A DNA stretch of 45,118 bases from Thermoflavimicrobium daqui. Lineage in GTDB: Bacteria > Bacillota > Bacilli > Thermoactinomycetales > Thermoactinomycetaceae. Under the pieces are notes generated by a model. That model saw nothing but the letters and a program-made list of their open reading frames with translations. It searched no databases and was not told the origin of the DNA. The translations under genes were made by a program, and so were the position numbers. The stretch covers positions 1 to 45,118 of the forward strand of contig NZ_KZ845681.1 of NCBI RefSeq assembly GCF_003313465.1, written 5' to 3'. This document shows, piece by piece, positions 1-8,477 of this stretch (positions are counted from its first letter, which is position 1; each line of letters begins with the position of its first letter).

Positions 1-157
1 CATTATCCAAACAGTAATAGTCTTCAACAAGATCATAGATAAAGTCAAAATTGATGCTTTCTTCGATTTTGCGGACCAAATGGTCCGCAGGTACCAAATC
101 ATCTAATGCTATAATCTCCATCTGATGTCGACCATTTTCCCCTCGTTTGGTTAACAC
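1..157 (-). CDS. IS1182-type transposase, N-terminal fragment (cut by window edge)
   Basis: On the minus strand a GTG start at 157, preceded by a GGGGGA ribosome-binding site 7 bases upstream, opens a frame that runs off the window. The residues include LDDLVPADHLVRKIEE and then a FDFIYDLVEDYY stretch. This is the usual N-terminus of IS1182-family DDE transposases, which begin by binding the element ends. Only about 52 residues are visible, so whether the element is complete or active cannot be judged. The assignment rests on recalled family sequence, not a search. Confidence 0.8.
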   Translation of the reverse strand, partial: MLTKRGENGRHQMEIIALDDLVPADHLVRKIEESINFDFIYDLVEDYYCLDN

Positions 158-199
158 AAAACATCCCCCATTTATAACTTTCTACTTTCTTTATTCGAC

Positions 200-275
200 A
201 AAAAAAGCTTGTCGACCTGTTCAAAAATGAACTTTGTCGACAAGCTGTAACATCCCCATAAGGGATGTTTTTCTT
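200..275. repeat. Palindromic hairpin and terminator-like hairpin upstream of the transposase
   Basis: Two inverted repeats sit between the transposase start and the next gene. The first pairs AGCTTGTCGAC with GTCGACAAGCT (about 207-217 and 236-246), a perfect 11-bp stem with an 18-base loop. The second pairs AACATCCC with GGGATGTT, is followed by TTTCTTT, and resembles an intrinsic terminator. They may belong to the left end of the IS element, but the other end and the target duplication are outside the window. Confidence 0.5.
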
Positions 276-348
276 TGTATATTGGTCTATCTTTCTTCAC
301 CCTTGTCCAAAATAAGAACAACTAGAATTGAAAGGAAAGATGGACCTT

Positions 349-1464
349 ATGCGTATGGCAGATTGGTTAACATATACAGATATTGAACAACTTAAAAAAC
401 TAAATCAATATTACGGATTTACTGCAGATCGACACTCAAAACATGATTTAATTTGTAGTTTACTTCGCCATGTACATCAAAAAAATGCGCTACAAAAAAT
501 GGTGGATCAACTTTCTCCTTCCGAATATCGATTTCTGCAATTGCTCATTTTAGATCCAAGCCCATCCTTTACGATGGAAGAATTGATGGCTAAGGGAAGA
601 GCAGCTCTAAATGGAGAAGATGGAGAACCTCGTAGCTTTGTCGTCAACGCTTTGAAAAAGGGATGGCTGTTTCCAGGATATTCGTTGCAAACCCAATTTT
701 TGTACCATATTCCTTCAGATACACGTGAAAAAATGGTGGAATTACTTCTAGAACCCTATCAAAAATTTCGTACAGATCAACCCGCTTTTTATCGTGATGA
801 AGAAATGCAGATGGTGCATGATTTGATTCATTTTTTAGATTTTCTACGCAAAGAAATAGTACGAATTACACATGATGGAGCTATTTATAAACAGCAGCAG
901 CGTCAGTTATTTCAAACTTTTTATATCAAGGAAGAACCTCTGGTTCATAAAGGTCCGCGTTTTGGTTTTGGCAGACGTTATCACTTGTACCCTGATCGCT
1001 TTTCTCTCATCTATGATTATGCGTTTTATGAAGGATTTTTTGTCGAAGAAGACGGATATTTGTGTTTAACAGAATCTGGTTCCGGGAAAATAACTAAAAC
1101 AATAGATGAGAATGAAGCTAAAAATCTTTATCGTTTCTGGATACGTCTTTACCGCAAACCCATATATCACCTTCCTATTTTGATTCGATGGATTGGATTA
1201 CTTGCGCATCCAGGATGGTTTCCACTTCATCAAGCGTATGAGATTATCAGACCTTGGATTAAATCTTTCTACTATGAAACAGAAGAGTCTTTGTTTCAAA
1301 AGATGATACAGATGCTTGTACACTTAGGTGTTATTCGTTTGGGAAGTGAGGATAGTCAAAGTTTTATTACACTGACGCAAGTAGGTGTAAAATGGATGCA
1401 TGGGATTTCAGCATTTCGTGAGAAGGTGATTGAAGACGGCTTTATAAAAACTTCAATCGAATGA
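349..1464 (+). CDS. Conserved Bacillales protein of unknown function, upstream of ypiB
   Basis: A protein of about 371 residues with no signal peptide or membrane segment. It is rich in aromatic and basic residues and looks like a set of small helical or winged-helix domains. The opening (WLTYTDIEQLKKLNQYYG, then SKHDLICSLL) resembles an uncharacterised protein that I recall near ypiB in Paenibacillus-type genomes. A distant relation to helicase-associated winged-helix proteins is possible but unproven. The start is uncertain: TTG 328, ATG 340 and ATG 349 share the AAAGGA site at 331-336, and 349 gives the most workable spacing. The stop overlaps a 33-codon ORF by ATGA. Confidence 0.6.
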   Translation: MRMADWLTYTDIEQLKKLNQYYGFTADRHSKHDLICSLLRHVHQKNALQKMVDQLSPSEYRFLQLLILDPSPSFTMEELMAKGRAALNGEDGEPRSFVVNALKKGWLFPGYSLQTQFLYHIPSDTREKMVELLLEPYQKFRTDQPAFYRDEEMQMVHDLIHFLDFLRKEIVRITHDGAIYKQQQRQLFQTFYIKEEPLVHKGPRFGFGRRYHLYPDRFSLIYDYAFYEGFFVEEDGYLCLTESGSGKITKTIDENEAKNLYRFWIRLYRKPIYHLPILIRWIGLLAHPGWFPLHQAYEIIRPWIKSFYYETEESLFQKMIQMLVHLGVIRLGSEDSQSFITLTQVGVKWMHGISAFREKVIEDGFIKTSIE

Positions 1465-1562
1465 AAGCAGTTGAATGGCAGGAACGGTTAGCTTTTTGTC
1501 GAAATTGTATATACGCAGATATATCTATTAGTAAATATCTAGAATCTACCTGTATGAACTAA
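1461..1562 (+). CDS. Possible 33-residue protein with CxxC motif, coupled to the upstream gene
   Basis: ATG at 1461 overlaps the preceding TGA (ATGA), an arrangement typical of translational coupling. The 33-residue frame has CRNC at residues 13-16 and a third Cys near the C-terminus, suggesting a small metal-binding or redox peptide. There is no separate strong ribosome-binding site, so any translation would depend on the upstream gene. The function is unknown, and this may be a chance frame. Confidence 0.3.
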   Translation: MKAVEWQERLAFCRNCIYADISISKYLESTCMN

Positions 1563-1576
1563 TCAAAGTATTTTAC

Positions 1577-1623
1577 ATGATCTGATTAAAAATTCAGATC
1601 ATATCTTTAGAGGGTAGCCTCTA
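1577..1623 (+). terminator. Two hairpins in the ypiB leader (possible weak terminator)
   Basis: ATGATCTGA (1577-1585) pairs with TCAGATCAT (1594-1602), a perfect 9-bp stem with an 8-base loop. Just after it TAGAGG (1608-1613) pairs with CCTCTA (1618-1623) and is followed by TTTATAA. Neither has a strong T-run, so these could be weak terminators or a structured leader for ypiB. Confidence 0.4.
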
Positions 1624-1679
1624 TTTATAAATTGACCAGATAATAAATTGGTGAGTTGGGTAGGGGGTACAGAGCATAT

Positions 1680-2231
1680 ATGGGCAATAGCGTAACCGTT
1701 TCTGAGAAAAAAGAATTTCTAGATTGGTTTTTAAATCATTATGAGCTACAGAATAAAGGTGCTGCATTTCTGCTCCGATTCCTATCCTCAGATGAAAAGC
1801 TACTTCAGAAAGTTCACTTTGTTGAAAATGTACGTCTCTTACGGAAATGCTTGATTATCTCTACAAAATGTTCGAAAATGCCGTCGTTTCGTTTTATCAA
1901 GAATAAACGTATGGACTCAGATGTTGAAACCGCTTTCTTTGATATTAAGTTCTCTCCAAATGAAGACATTTATATTGGGCTATATTTTAAAGATCAAAAT
2001 TCGTGCCCGGAATATGCCGCGGTATTGGAGGGGAACCCCATGGAAAAACAAGACTTGGTACAAGACAAGTTGCTAGGTCTGTTCGCGGAGATACTTCTTG
2101 ACCATGCGGTACTCGATTTTAAGCAAAAGCAGCTCTATAAACAAATTGATGAAGCACTAGCAGCTGGAGACAGAGAAGCTTTTTTACAACTCAGCGAACA
2201 ATGGCGGGAAATCCTAGAACTTAAAAAATAG
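1680..2231 (+). CDS. ypiB: UPF0302 family protein YpiB
   Basis: A 183-residue protein opening MGNSVTVSEKKEFLDWFL, typical of the YpiB/UPF0302 family found upstream of qcrABC in Bacillales. The second half, with LEGNPMEKQDLVQDKLLG and then an acidic helical tail ending in repeated Leu/Glu, matches the family's C-terminal IDEAL-like region. The biochemical role is unknown. ATG 1680 was chosen over an in-frame TTG at 1656 because it matches family N-termini and follows a GGGGG site. It is separated from ypiF by an intrinsic terminator. Confidence 0.85.
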   Translation: MGNSVTVSEKKEFLDWFLNHYELQNKGAAFLLRFLSSDEKLLQKVHFVENVRLLRKCLIISTKCSKMPSFRFIKNKRMDSDVETAFFDIKFSPNEDIYIGLYFKDQNSCPEYAAVLEGNPMEKQDLVQDKLLGLFAEILLDHAVLDFKQKQLYKQIDEALAAGDREAFLQLSEQWREILELKK

Positions 2232-2246
2232 ATCAGATATAATTTT

Positions 2247-2273
2247 GCTCGGGGATAACCTGAGCTTTTTTTT
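2247..2273 (+). terminator. Intrinsic terminator between ypiB and ypiF
   Basis: GCTCGGG (2247-2253) pairs with CCTGAGC (2259-2265), including one G-T pair, with a 5-base loop, and is followed directly by eight T (2266-2273). It ends ypiB transcription or attenuates read-through into ypiF. It lies inside an apparent 5' extension of the ypiF frame, which shows that ypiF starts downstream of it. Confidence 0.8.
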
Positions 2274-2292
2274 GGAGAAAAGGATGGGTATC

Positions 2293-2766
2293 ATGCGATT
2301 AATGGATATGAATACAACTGAATGGCAACAGTTTGCCCCCTATATCGATACACTTTGCATACCGATTTCGAGTTTTAGTTTACAGGAAAAACAGCTTAAT
2401 CGTCTACAAGCACAAAGAGTTGAGCAAATTACTAAGCGCTTCGAAAAAAAGCTAATGGGAAGAGTGTTACTGCTACCACCCATTTCATATGTAGGAAAAG
2501 ATTCATCTGTCTTCCTTTCTTATTTAAATGAAGTGATGACCGATTTATCTCAGCTTTCCTTTCATTATTTAATATTGGTGATCGATGGCCAATATAAATA
2601 CATAGAAGAGGTTGATTTAACTCATTTATCTTTTATGGACTCAGTGGTGCATATGGTTCCAACAATAGAAGCAGAATTGGATGAAGCGGCTAAAGAGGAA
2701 ATGATTGATCAAGAAATCATGAAATTATATAATAAAACGCTCAAAATTTGGCAAACTAACATCTAA
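2293..2766 (+). CDS. ypiF: DUF2487 family protein YpiF
   Basis: A 157-residue protein opening MRLMDMNTTEWQQF and containing the PYIDTLCIPIS segment typical of the DUF2487/YpiF family. In Bacillus this gene lies just before qcrA. Its function is unknown, and the conserved placement suggests a tie to the menaquinol:cytochrome c reductase operon. ATG 2293 has AAAAGGA 8 bases upstream. The longer frame from 2245 would run through an intrinsic terminator and is rejected. No signal peptide or membrane segment is seen. Confidence 0.8.
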   Translation: MRLMDMNTTEWQQFAPYIDTLCIPISSFSLQEKQLNRLQAQRVEQITKRFEKKLMGRVLLLPPISYVGKDSSVFLSYLNEVMTDLSQLSFHYLILVIDGQYKYIEEVDLTHLSFMDSVVHMVPTIEAELDEAAKEEMIDQEIMKLYNKTLKIWQTNI

Positions 2767-2815
2767 ATGGAATTGAGTGTCATAATATTGTCGGTATATA
2801 GTCACATGTATTTCC

Positions 2816-2845
2816 TTGACTTTCACTTTGAGCATTCGTTATTAT
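2816..2845 (+). promoter_or_regulatory. Sigma-A-type promoter of qcrABC
   Basis: TTGACT (2816-2821) and TATTAT (2840-2845) are separated by 18 bases and lie about 110 bases upstream of the qcrA start. This is a good match to a housekeeping promoter. The leader between -10 and the gene carries no riboswitch that I recognise. Confidence 0.65.
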
Positions 2846-2954
2846 GAAAGATGTCCTAGTAAGAGGTTTTATATTATTGTGTCCTATTTTTAAGTAAAAG
2901 GTTCCGGTTTTTCTTAAAGTGGACGGTTGCCTATAGAGGGAGGTCGGAAGTGTC

Positions 2955-3452
2955 GTGAGTAAAAAGGTTTCCCGCCGTAAATTTTTAACCTATATGTTAG
3001 GTGGGACAGCTGGTTTCCTTGGTGCAGGCATGCTCTTTCCAATGGTTCGCTTTGCCGTTGATCCTGTTCTCAAAAAAGGAGGCGGCGTTGGTTTTGTCGA
3101 TGTGAATTTACCAGTTAATCAAATCAAAGATAAGCCAATTGCAGTTGAGTTTAAAGTACATCGGAAAGACGGTTGGTATGAGCCTGCAGAAGGTGAAACA
3201 TTAACAGCATGGGTAATGAGACAAAATGGTAAGGTTGTAGCACTATCCCCAGTCTGTAAACATTTAGGTTGTACAGTAAACTGGGATAGTAATCCACAAT
3301 TTAAAAATGAGTTTTTCTGTCCTTGTCATTTTGGTCGTTATTATAAGGATGGTACGAATGTTCCAGGAACTCCACCATCCAAACCACTGGATAAGTATCA
3401 GATTAAAGAAGAAAATGGAAAACTGTTGATCGGACCAGTAATTAAAGCTTAA
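2955..3452 (+). CDS. qcrA: Menaquinol:cytochrome c reductase Rieske iron-sulfur subunit
   Basis: A 165-residue Rieske protein of the b6c-type quinol oxidoreductase that passes electrons from menaquinol to cytochrome c. It is anchored by one N-terminal membrane segment (about residues 12-30) preceded by a twin-arginine-like SRRKFL motif, so export through Tat is likely. The [2Fe-2S] site is visible as CKHLGC (101-106) and CPCH (122-125): Cys101, His103, Cys122 and His125 would bind iron, and Cys106 and Cys124 would form the disulfide. The start is GTG 2955 behind GGGAGG. It is the first gene of qcrABC. Confidence 0.97.
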   Translation: MSKKVSRRKFLTYMLGGTAGFLGAGMLFPMVRFAVDPVLKKGGGVGFVDVNLPVNQIKDKPIAVEFKVHRKDGWYEPAEGETLTAWVMRQNGKVVALSPVCKHLGCTVNWDSNPQFKNEFFCPCHFGRYYKDGTNVPGTPPSKPLDKYQIKEENGKLLIGPVIKA

Positions 3453-3476
3453 TATTGCAGCGACTGGAGGTGTAGC

Positions 3477-4151
3477 ATGATGCTGCGCGCCATTTATGAT
3501 TGGGTAGATGAGCGTTTAGACCTTACGCCGATTTGGCGTGATGTTGCTGACCATGAAGTACCCGAACACGTAAACCCAGCACACCATTTTTCTGCATTTA
3601 TCTATTGCTTTGGTGGGCTGACTTTCTTTGTGGTCGTTATTCAGATTTTGTCTGGCATGTTTTTGGCACTTTATTATGTACCCGATATTGTGAACGCTCA
3701 CGCAAGTGTAAACTACTTACAAAATGAATTGGCTATGGGAGCCATTGTTCGAGGAATGCACCACTGGGGTGCTAGTGTTGCGATTGTGATGTTGTTCTTG
3801 CATACGTTAAGGGTATTCTTTACCGGGTCCTATAAGAATCCACGTGAATTTAACTGGATCGTCGGGCTATTAATCTTTGCGGTGATGATCGGGTTAGGAT
3901 TTACGGGTTATCTCTTACCATGGGACAATAAAGCATACTTTGCGACCAAAGTAGGTGTAGAGATTGCTGCCTCGGTGCCATTTATCGGAAAATACATCGC
4001 TATCTTCTTACAAGGTGGAGATATTGTTGGAGCGGTAACACTGGAGCGTTTCTTTGCTCTACATGTGTTCTTCCTCCCTGCAGCACTCTTTATGTTACTT
4101 GGTGTACACTTTATCTTAATCCGACGTCAGGGTATTTCTGGCCCACTATAA
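3477..4151 (+). CDS. qcrB: Menaquinol:cytochrome c reductase cytochrome b subunit
   Basis: A 224-residue cytochrome b6-type protein with four membrane segments. Likely heme b ligands are His95/His196 and His109/His211, with the expected 14- and 15-residue spacings. Cys44 in AFIYCFGG matches the position that covalently holds an extra c-type heme in Bacillus QcrB. GGAGG lies 6 bases before ATG 3477, and a second ATG follows directly. It sits between qcrA and qcrC in one operon. The length equals the B. subtilis protein. Confidence 0.97.
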   Translation: MMLRAIYDWVDERLDLTPIWRDVADHEVPEHVNPAHHFSAFIYCFGGLTFFVVVIQILSGMFLALYYVPDIVNAHASVNYLQNELAMGAIVRGMHHWGASVAIVMLFLHTLRVFFTGSYKNPREFNWIVGLLIFAVMIGLGFTGYLLPWDNKAYFATKVGVEIAASVPFIGKYIAIFLQGGDIVGAVTLERFFALHVFFLPAALFMLLGVHFILIRRQGISGPL

Positions 4152-4176
4152 GGTCTACGCGTGAGGAGGGATCCAC

Positions 4177-4971
4177 ATGGCTCATAATCCAGAAGGAAAC
4201 CGTAAACAAGTCCATTACGTGGGAGACTCGCGCGTTCGTGCAGACCGTCCGAAACGTTATGCCCCGGACTACTCCGAGTTTCCTGGTAAAAACGAAGCTT
4301 TTATACCTGACTTTCTCTTAAAAGAATGGATGGTAGCTGCCGTTTTCCTAGTTGGATTTATGACATTGGTCATGTCTGAACTTCCACCATTGGGGGAGAA
4401 GGCTGACCCTACAAATACGAGTTTTTTACCAGTGCCTGATTGGTACTTCTTATTCCTTTATCAGTTACTTAAATATAAATGGGCATCCGGTCCGTATGTC
4501 GTGCTTGGAACCGTTGTTTTACCATTAATCATGGCTGCAGCACTCTTACTTGCTCCTTGGCTTGATAGTGGTAAAGAACGCCGCCCACATAAACGGCCTG
4601 TAGCGACAGGATTGATGATCCTATCTGTCATTGCAGTTGCCGCCTTAACATGGTCAGCTGAAGCTGAGCACGAACAGCAAGCAGAATCAGCTCCTATCCG
4701 TATGCCGAAAGCGACCAAAGTCATGGCAGTGGATGAACAAGGTTATCAACTCTTTAAAGAGAGTGCTTGTATCAAATGTCATGGTGACCAACTCCAAGGG
4801 GTTAATGGTCCTCACTTAATCGGGGTAGGAAACAAGCCAGGTATGACCACAGATAAAATCATTGAAATTATTGATCATGGTCGTGGCGGAATGCCAGCTG
4901 GAATGTTCCAAGGTTCTGACCAAGAAAAACGTGCTTTAGCTGAATGGCTGATGAAACAAAAGCAAAAATAA
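4177..4971 (+). CDS. qcrC: Menaquinol:cytochrome c reductase cytochrome b/c fusion subunit
   Basis: A 264-residue protein that fuses a subunit-IV-like membrane part to a cytochrome c domain. The N-terminal part has three membrane segments (about 50-68, 105-127 and 143-160) and the quinone-site motif PDWYFLFLY (87-95), the counterpart of PEWY. The C-terminal part carries the heme c motif CIKCH (198-202), with Met239 or Met243 as likely distal ligand. The start is ATG 4177 after GAGGAGGG. It ends the qcr operon just before a strong terminator. Confidence 0.97.
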   Translation: MAHNPEGNRKQVHYVGDSRVRADRPKRYAPDYSEFPGKNEAFIPDFLLKEWMVAAVFLVGFMTLVMSELPPLGEKADPTNTSFLPVPDWYFLFLYQLLKYKWASGPYVVLGTVVLPLIMAAALLLAPWLDSGKERRPHKRPVATGLMILSVIAVAALTWSAEAEHEQQAESAPIRMPKATKVMAVDEQGYQLFKESACIKCHGDQLQGVNGPHLIGVGNKPGMTTDKIIEIIDHGRGGMPAGMFQGSDQEKRALAEWLMKQKQK

Positions 4972-4984
4972 TAGATACTTAACG

Positions 4985-5018
4985 AAACCTGGTTGTGAAT
5001 GCCCGCAACCAGGTTTTT
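4985..5018 (+). terminator. Intrinsic terminator after qcrC
   Basis: AAACCTGGTTG (4985-4995) pairs perfectly with CAACCAGGTTT (5006-5016) with a 10-base loop, and the second arm ends in five T (5014-5018). It closes the qcrABC operon, leaving ypjA to be transcribed by read-through or from an unseen promoter. Confidence 0.85.
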
Positions 5019-5042
5019 ACATAATGAAAGCGTGGGATCAAG

Positions 5043-5681
5043 TTGATTCGAGCTGCATTTAACTTTTTACAAGCATTATTACAGCAGCGTTGGTGTTTAT
5101 GGATTTTATTTTGGGTGAATTTGTTAGGATCTCTATATGGATTTTACTGGTATAAGGATCAGCTTGCGATAACACCTTCACACTTGCTCATCTTTGTTCC
5201 AGATAGCCCTACGGCTTCCGCTGCTTTTACATTGGTTCTATTGTTTTTTCTCATACGAAAAAAAAGCCCTTTTACTGAGGCTTTTGCAGCAATTACCTTA
5301 TTTAAATACGGCATTTGGGCTGTAGTGATGATCATTTGGGGAGGGATTTTAGATCCCCAACCATTTTTAAAGGCGCTTTCATGGCAACATTGGATGCTCA
5401 TTGCTTCTCACTTAGGGATGGCAGCACAAGCTATTTTATATGCACCAAGATATTCGTATCGACTAAAAGAAGTGATTTGGGTTTCTGCGTGGACCTTGCT
5501 AAATGATGCGATGGACTATGGGCTTGATATTCATCCATGGGTACATCCAGCAGTCGAACTGCAACAAGCGTATGTAGCCTTCTTTACGGTGATGTTAAGC
5601 CTAATTAGTATTGCTTTATTTGTTTATCTTCGAAAAATACGAACAAGTCATCTTTCATCAATCCATACGACATATAAATAG
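5043..5681 (+). CDS. ypjA: DUF1405 membrane protein YpjA
   Basis: A 212-residue membrane protein with about six hydrophobic segments, matching the DUF1405/YpjA family that follows qcrC in Bacillus. Polar residues in SWQHWMLIASHLGMA and LNDAMDYGLDIHP are conserved-looking loops. Its role is unknown, although its position suggests a link with respiration. The start is TTG 5043 with only a weak GGGA upstream. No better ATG exists near the N-terminus. Confidence 0.85.
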   Translation: MIRAAFNFLQALLQQRWCLWILFWVNLLGSLYGFYWYKDQLAITPSHLLIFVPDSPTASAAFTLVLLFFLIRKKSPFTEAFAAITLFKYGIWAVVMIIWGGILDPQPFLKALSWQHWMLIASHLGMAAQAILYAPRYSYRLKEVIWVSAWTLLNDAMDYGLDIHPWVHPAVELQQAYVAFFTVMLSLISIALFVYLRKIRTSHLSSIHTTYK

Positions 5682-5690
5682 CTTCATAAG

Positions 5691-5730
5691 AAAAGAGCCT
5701 TCCAGTAAATGGAATTAAAAGGCTCTTTAT
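5691..5730. terminator. Bidirectional terminator between ypjA and the lipoprotein gene
   Basis: AAAGAGCCTT (5692-5701) pairs with AAGGCTCTTT (5719-5728). T-rich bases follow on both strands, so it can serve the converging genes on either side. Confidence 0.8.
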
Positions 5731-5742
5731 ACGATGCTCTCT

Positions 5743-6150
5743 TTACTTAGCGTTATTCGGGTTTTTGTCGATAAGGTGCTTCACTTTAGATAGAGTGAAT
5801 TCATCTTTTTCAATGGTTAACCAGATGATTTTTTTCCCTTTCTTAAAAACATGTAAGTGTCCCATTTGGTCTTCTTTAGTCCAGCCCCATTTTTTAATTT
5901 CATTTAAATACTCTGGAGAAGGGTAAAGTCCTTGCTCTCCACCAATATTCTTTAGCTGATATTTAGCATATTTTTCGATCATCGGATTATTGGCTTTTCC
6001 TTCGGCTAATTTTGCATGTTGTGGTATCGGAAACTCTTTATCGATACTGGAGTGGATGAAGGGGGCTTCTGCATGATTTGGATTGGAACAGCCACCAATG
6101 ATACAAAGCATCCATAGTATAGGGAAAGAAAGTTTAAAAACGTTTTTCAT
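5743..6150 (-). CDS. Small lipoprotein of unknown function
   Basis: A 135-residue protein with a lipoprotein signal: a short basic N-terminus, a hydrophobic core and lipobox IIGGC with Cys21 as the lipidation site. The rest is hydrophilic and Lys-rich, with the segment EYLNEIKKWGWTKEDQMGHL and a predicted beta strand HVFKKGKKIIWLTIEKDEF. I do not recognise the family. The ribosome-binding site AAAGGGG lies about 13 bases upstream, longer than usual. It is transcribed toward ypjA and away from glnS, from which it is separated by a bidirectional terminator. Confidence 0.7.
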   Translation of the reverse strand: MKNVFKLSFPILWMLCIIGGCSNPNHAEAPFIHSSIDKEFPIPQHAKLAEGKANNPMIEKYAKYQLKNIGGEQGLYPSPEYLNEIKKWGWTKEDQMGHLHVFKKGKKIIWLTIEKDEFTLSKVKHLIDKNPNNAK

Positions 6151-6386
6151 TTTTAACGGTCATCCCCTTTTCCATTTCAGTTGTGCCAATTATTAAATAT
6201 AGGAAGTAATGAAGGCATGCTTTCGTCATATTCCCTTCTGTGCTAAAAAGGACACGGAAAGGTCTCTTAGGCGAAAAACAACCCTTTTTTTAACAGGTTT
6301 TGGATAATCGACACTACCGTTTCCATACTATTTTCCATATCAATTCCCTGAGTACCTGCTTTATAAGTGAGTTAACCTTGATTGGA

Positions 6387-6420
6387 TAAGCCTCCCCACT
6401 AGCATAAATGGGGAGGCTTA
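6387..6420. terminator. Terminator downstream of glnS
   Basis: TAAGCCTCCCCA (6387-6398) pairs perfectly with TGGGGAGGCTTA (6409-6420), a 12-bp stem with a 10-base loop. It lies just past the glnS stop on the minus strand. Confidence 0.8.
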
Positions 6421-6435
6421 TTAATAACCTTCATC

Positions 6436-8115
6436 TTATTTCGTTTTTTTCCAGGAATCTTTTAAAGACACAATCCGGTTAAAAACAAGCTTTTTTTTGG
6501 TTGAATACTTATGGTCTACACAAAAATAGCCATGACGAATAAACTGAAATCTTTCTTCTGGTTTGGCTTCGACAAGGGATGGTTCAACGATACAATCCTT
6601 CACAATCACTTTTGATTGTGGATTGATCATGTCTAGCCAATTGATTTTGTCATCCTTGGGAATTTCATGATTGATAAACAGTGAATCATATAAGTGAACG
6701 TCTGCTTTCACACCATGTAATGCTGAAACCCAATGGATGGTTGCTTTCACTTTACGCCCTTTGAAACCTGTTCCGCTTTTGGTTTCGGGATCATAAGTAC
6801 AATGAAGCTCAATAATTTCACCGTCATCATCTTTAATTACTTCATTACATTTTATAAAATAGGCTCCTTTTAATCGTACTTCTTTGTCTGGAGATAGCCT
6901 ATGGAAGCCTTTGACAGGTGTCTCCATAAAATCGTCTTTTTCAATATAGATCACTTTGGAAAAAGGTACATTTCTTTTCCCTAACTCATCATTCTTGGCA
7001 TTGTTTTCGATGGGTAAGTACTCGAATTCATCTTCAGGATAATTGGTAATGACTACTTTTAAAGGATTTAAGATAGCCATTGCACTTGGCACTTTTGTTT
7101 GTAAATCCTGACGTATAAAATGTTCCAGCATGGCGATGTCAACCGTACTTTGATGTTTAATTAAACCAATCTCTTCAATAAAGTTTTGGATACTCTCAGG
7201 TGTATACCCTCTTCTCCTAAGTCCACGTATCGTAGGAAGCCTTGGATCATCCCATCCATCGACGTATTCTCCAGCGATTAATTCTTTGAGATAACGTTTA
7301 CTTGTAACAACACCTGTTATATTTAATCTGCCAAACTCTCTTTGTTTGGGAGGCTCTGAGATATCTAATTCGTTAAGTACCCACTCATATAGAGGGCGAT
7401 GGTCTTTAAATTCAATCGAACATAAGGAATGTGTGATTCCTTCGATAGCATCTTGAATCGGATGTGCAAAGTCATACATCGGATAGATGCACCATTTGTT
7501 TCCTGTTCGATAATGGTGTGCATGGATAATTCGATAAATAACAGGATCTCTTAAATTCATATTGGGTGAGCTCATATCGATTTTGGCACGTAAAACTTTA
7601 GCGCCTGTAGGAAATTCGCCATTTTTCATTCTCGTAAATAAGTCAAGATTTTCCTCAATAGAACGATTTCGATAGGGGCTCTCTTTACCTGGTTCTGTTA
7701 GTGTTCCTCTATATTCAGTCATTTCTTCTGGTGATAAGTCACAAACATATGCCTTTCCTTTTTTAATCAGAGAAATAGCATATTGATAGATTTCATCTGA
7801 ATAATCCGAACCAAAATAGATACGGTTACCAGGGTTATATCCAAGCCAGTCTATATCTTCGATAATAGCATTGACATATTCGATATCCTCTTTTAAAGGA
7901 TTGGTATCATCAAAACGGAGATTAAAGTGACCGTTAAATTTTTTGGCAATGGAATAATTAGTATGGATGGCATAAGCACTACCAATATGAAGATACCCAT
8001 TTGGTTCTGGAGGGAATCTTGTACAGATTTCTCTACTAAATGTTCCTTCTTTAATATCCTCACTAACTATTTTATGTAAAAAATCCTGATGCATCGTTTC
8101 TTTTTCTTCACTCAC
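6436..8115 (-). CDS. glnS: Glutaminyl-tRNA synthetase
   Basis: A 559-residue class I aminoacyl-tRNA synthetase that charges tRNA-Gln with glutamine in the cytoplasm. The signature [12 protein letters not shown] (35-46) contains the HIGH-type motif, and VVTSKR (269-274) is the KMSKS-type loop; the C-terminal half has the anticodon-binding beta-barrels seen in GlnRS. The length equals the usual bacterial enzyme (about 550). The start is GTG 8115 behind AGGAGG, 8 bases away. The gene is preceded by a T-box leader with a CAA specifier. B. subtilis has no GlnRS and uses GatCAB transamidation, so this gene is a notable addition inside an otherwise B. subtilis-like gene order. Confidence 0.97.
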   Translation of the reverse strand: MSEEKETMHQDFLHKIVSEDIKEGTFSREICTRFPPEPNGYLHIGSAYAIHTNYSIAKKFNGHFNLRFDDTNPLKEDIEYVNAIIEDIDWLGYNPGNRIYFGSDYSDEIYQYAISLIKKGKAYVCDLSPEEMTEYRGTLTEPGKESPYRNRSIEENLDLFTRMKNGEFPTGAKVLRAKIDMSSPNMNLRDPVIYRIIHAHHYRTGNKWCIYPMYDFAHPIQDAIEGITHSLCSIEFKDHRPLYEWVLNELDISEPPKQREFGRLNITGVVTSKRYLKELIAGEYVDGWDDPRLPTIRGLRRRGYTPESIQNFIEEIGLIKHQSTVDIAMLEHFIRQDLQTKVPSAMAILNPLKVVITNYPEDEFEYLPIENNAKNDELGKRNVPFSKVIYIEKDDFMETPVKGFHRLSPDKEVRLKGAYFIKCNEVIKDDDGEIIELHCTYDPETKSGTGFKGRKVKATIHWVSALHGVKADVHLYDSLFINHEIPKDDKINWLDMINPQSKVIVKDCIVEPSLVEAKPEERFQFIRHGYFCVDHKYSTKKKLVFNRIVSLKDSWKKTK

Positions 8116-8153
8116 TCTAAACGCCTCCTACTCACTTTGTTTTATATACAATA

Positions 8154-8430
8154 AAAAATCTCCTCTCCAAGACCTAAGTCTTGGGGACGAGATTTATATT
8201 CGCGGTGCCACCCCAATTTGTTAATATGTCACCATATTAACCTTATTTGGTATTGCATTGTGATGAATGCTCATACCATTGCTCGATAACAGGAGCTACT
8301 GTCACACCACCCCCTAGTGATAGGTTCCGATGTGATGCTCAGAGGCTTGGTTCAATAAACTATTCTTACTCCTTTCCAGCTACCGGAGCTCTCTGTAAAG
8401 AATGAAATTTACCTACTCTTCTCTTCATCG
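8154..8430 (-). promoter_or_regulatory. T-box riboswitch controlling glnS, glutamine-specific
   Basis: Read on the minus strand, the leader has stem I with the typical AGAGAGCTCCGGTAGCTGG segment, a specifier loop GAAC-CAA-G (GAAC at 8353-8350, CAA at 8349-8347), the T-box core GGGTGGCACCGCG (8213-8201) and a terminator. In the terminator CCAAGAC pairs with GTCTTGG and is extended by outer pairs, with a T-run toward 8154. CAA is a glutamine codon. The antiterminator bulge TGGC would pair with a GCCA acceptor end, which suits tRNA-Gln with discriminator G. Uncharged tRNA-Gln should raise glnS transcription. The 5' boundary is approximate. Confidence 0.95.
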
Positions 8431-8477
8431 CATGTTATTTTTTTGAAAGTGTTCTTATGTAATGATGATCTCTTTAT

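Noticed and set aside
2245-2292. Longer ypiF frame starting at 2245
   Set aside because: It would read through an intrinsic terminator and lacks a ribosome-binding site; ATG 2293 fits the family N-terminus.
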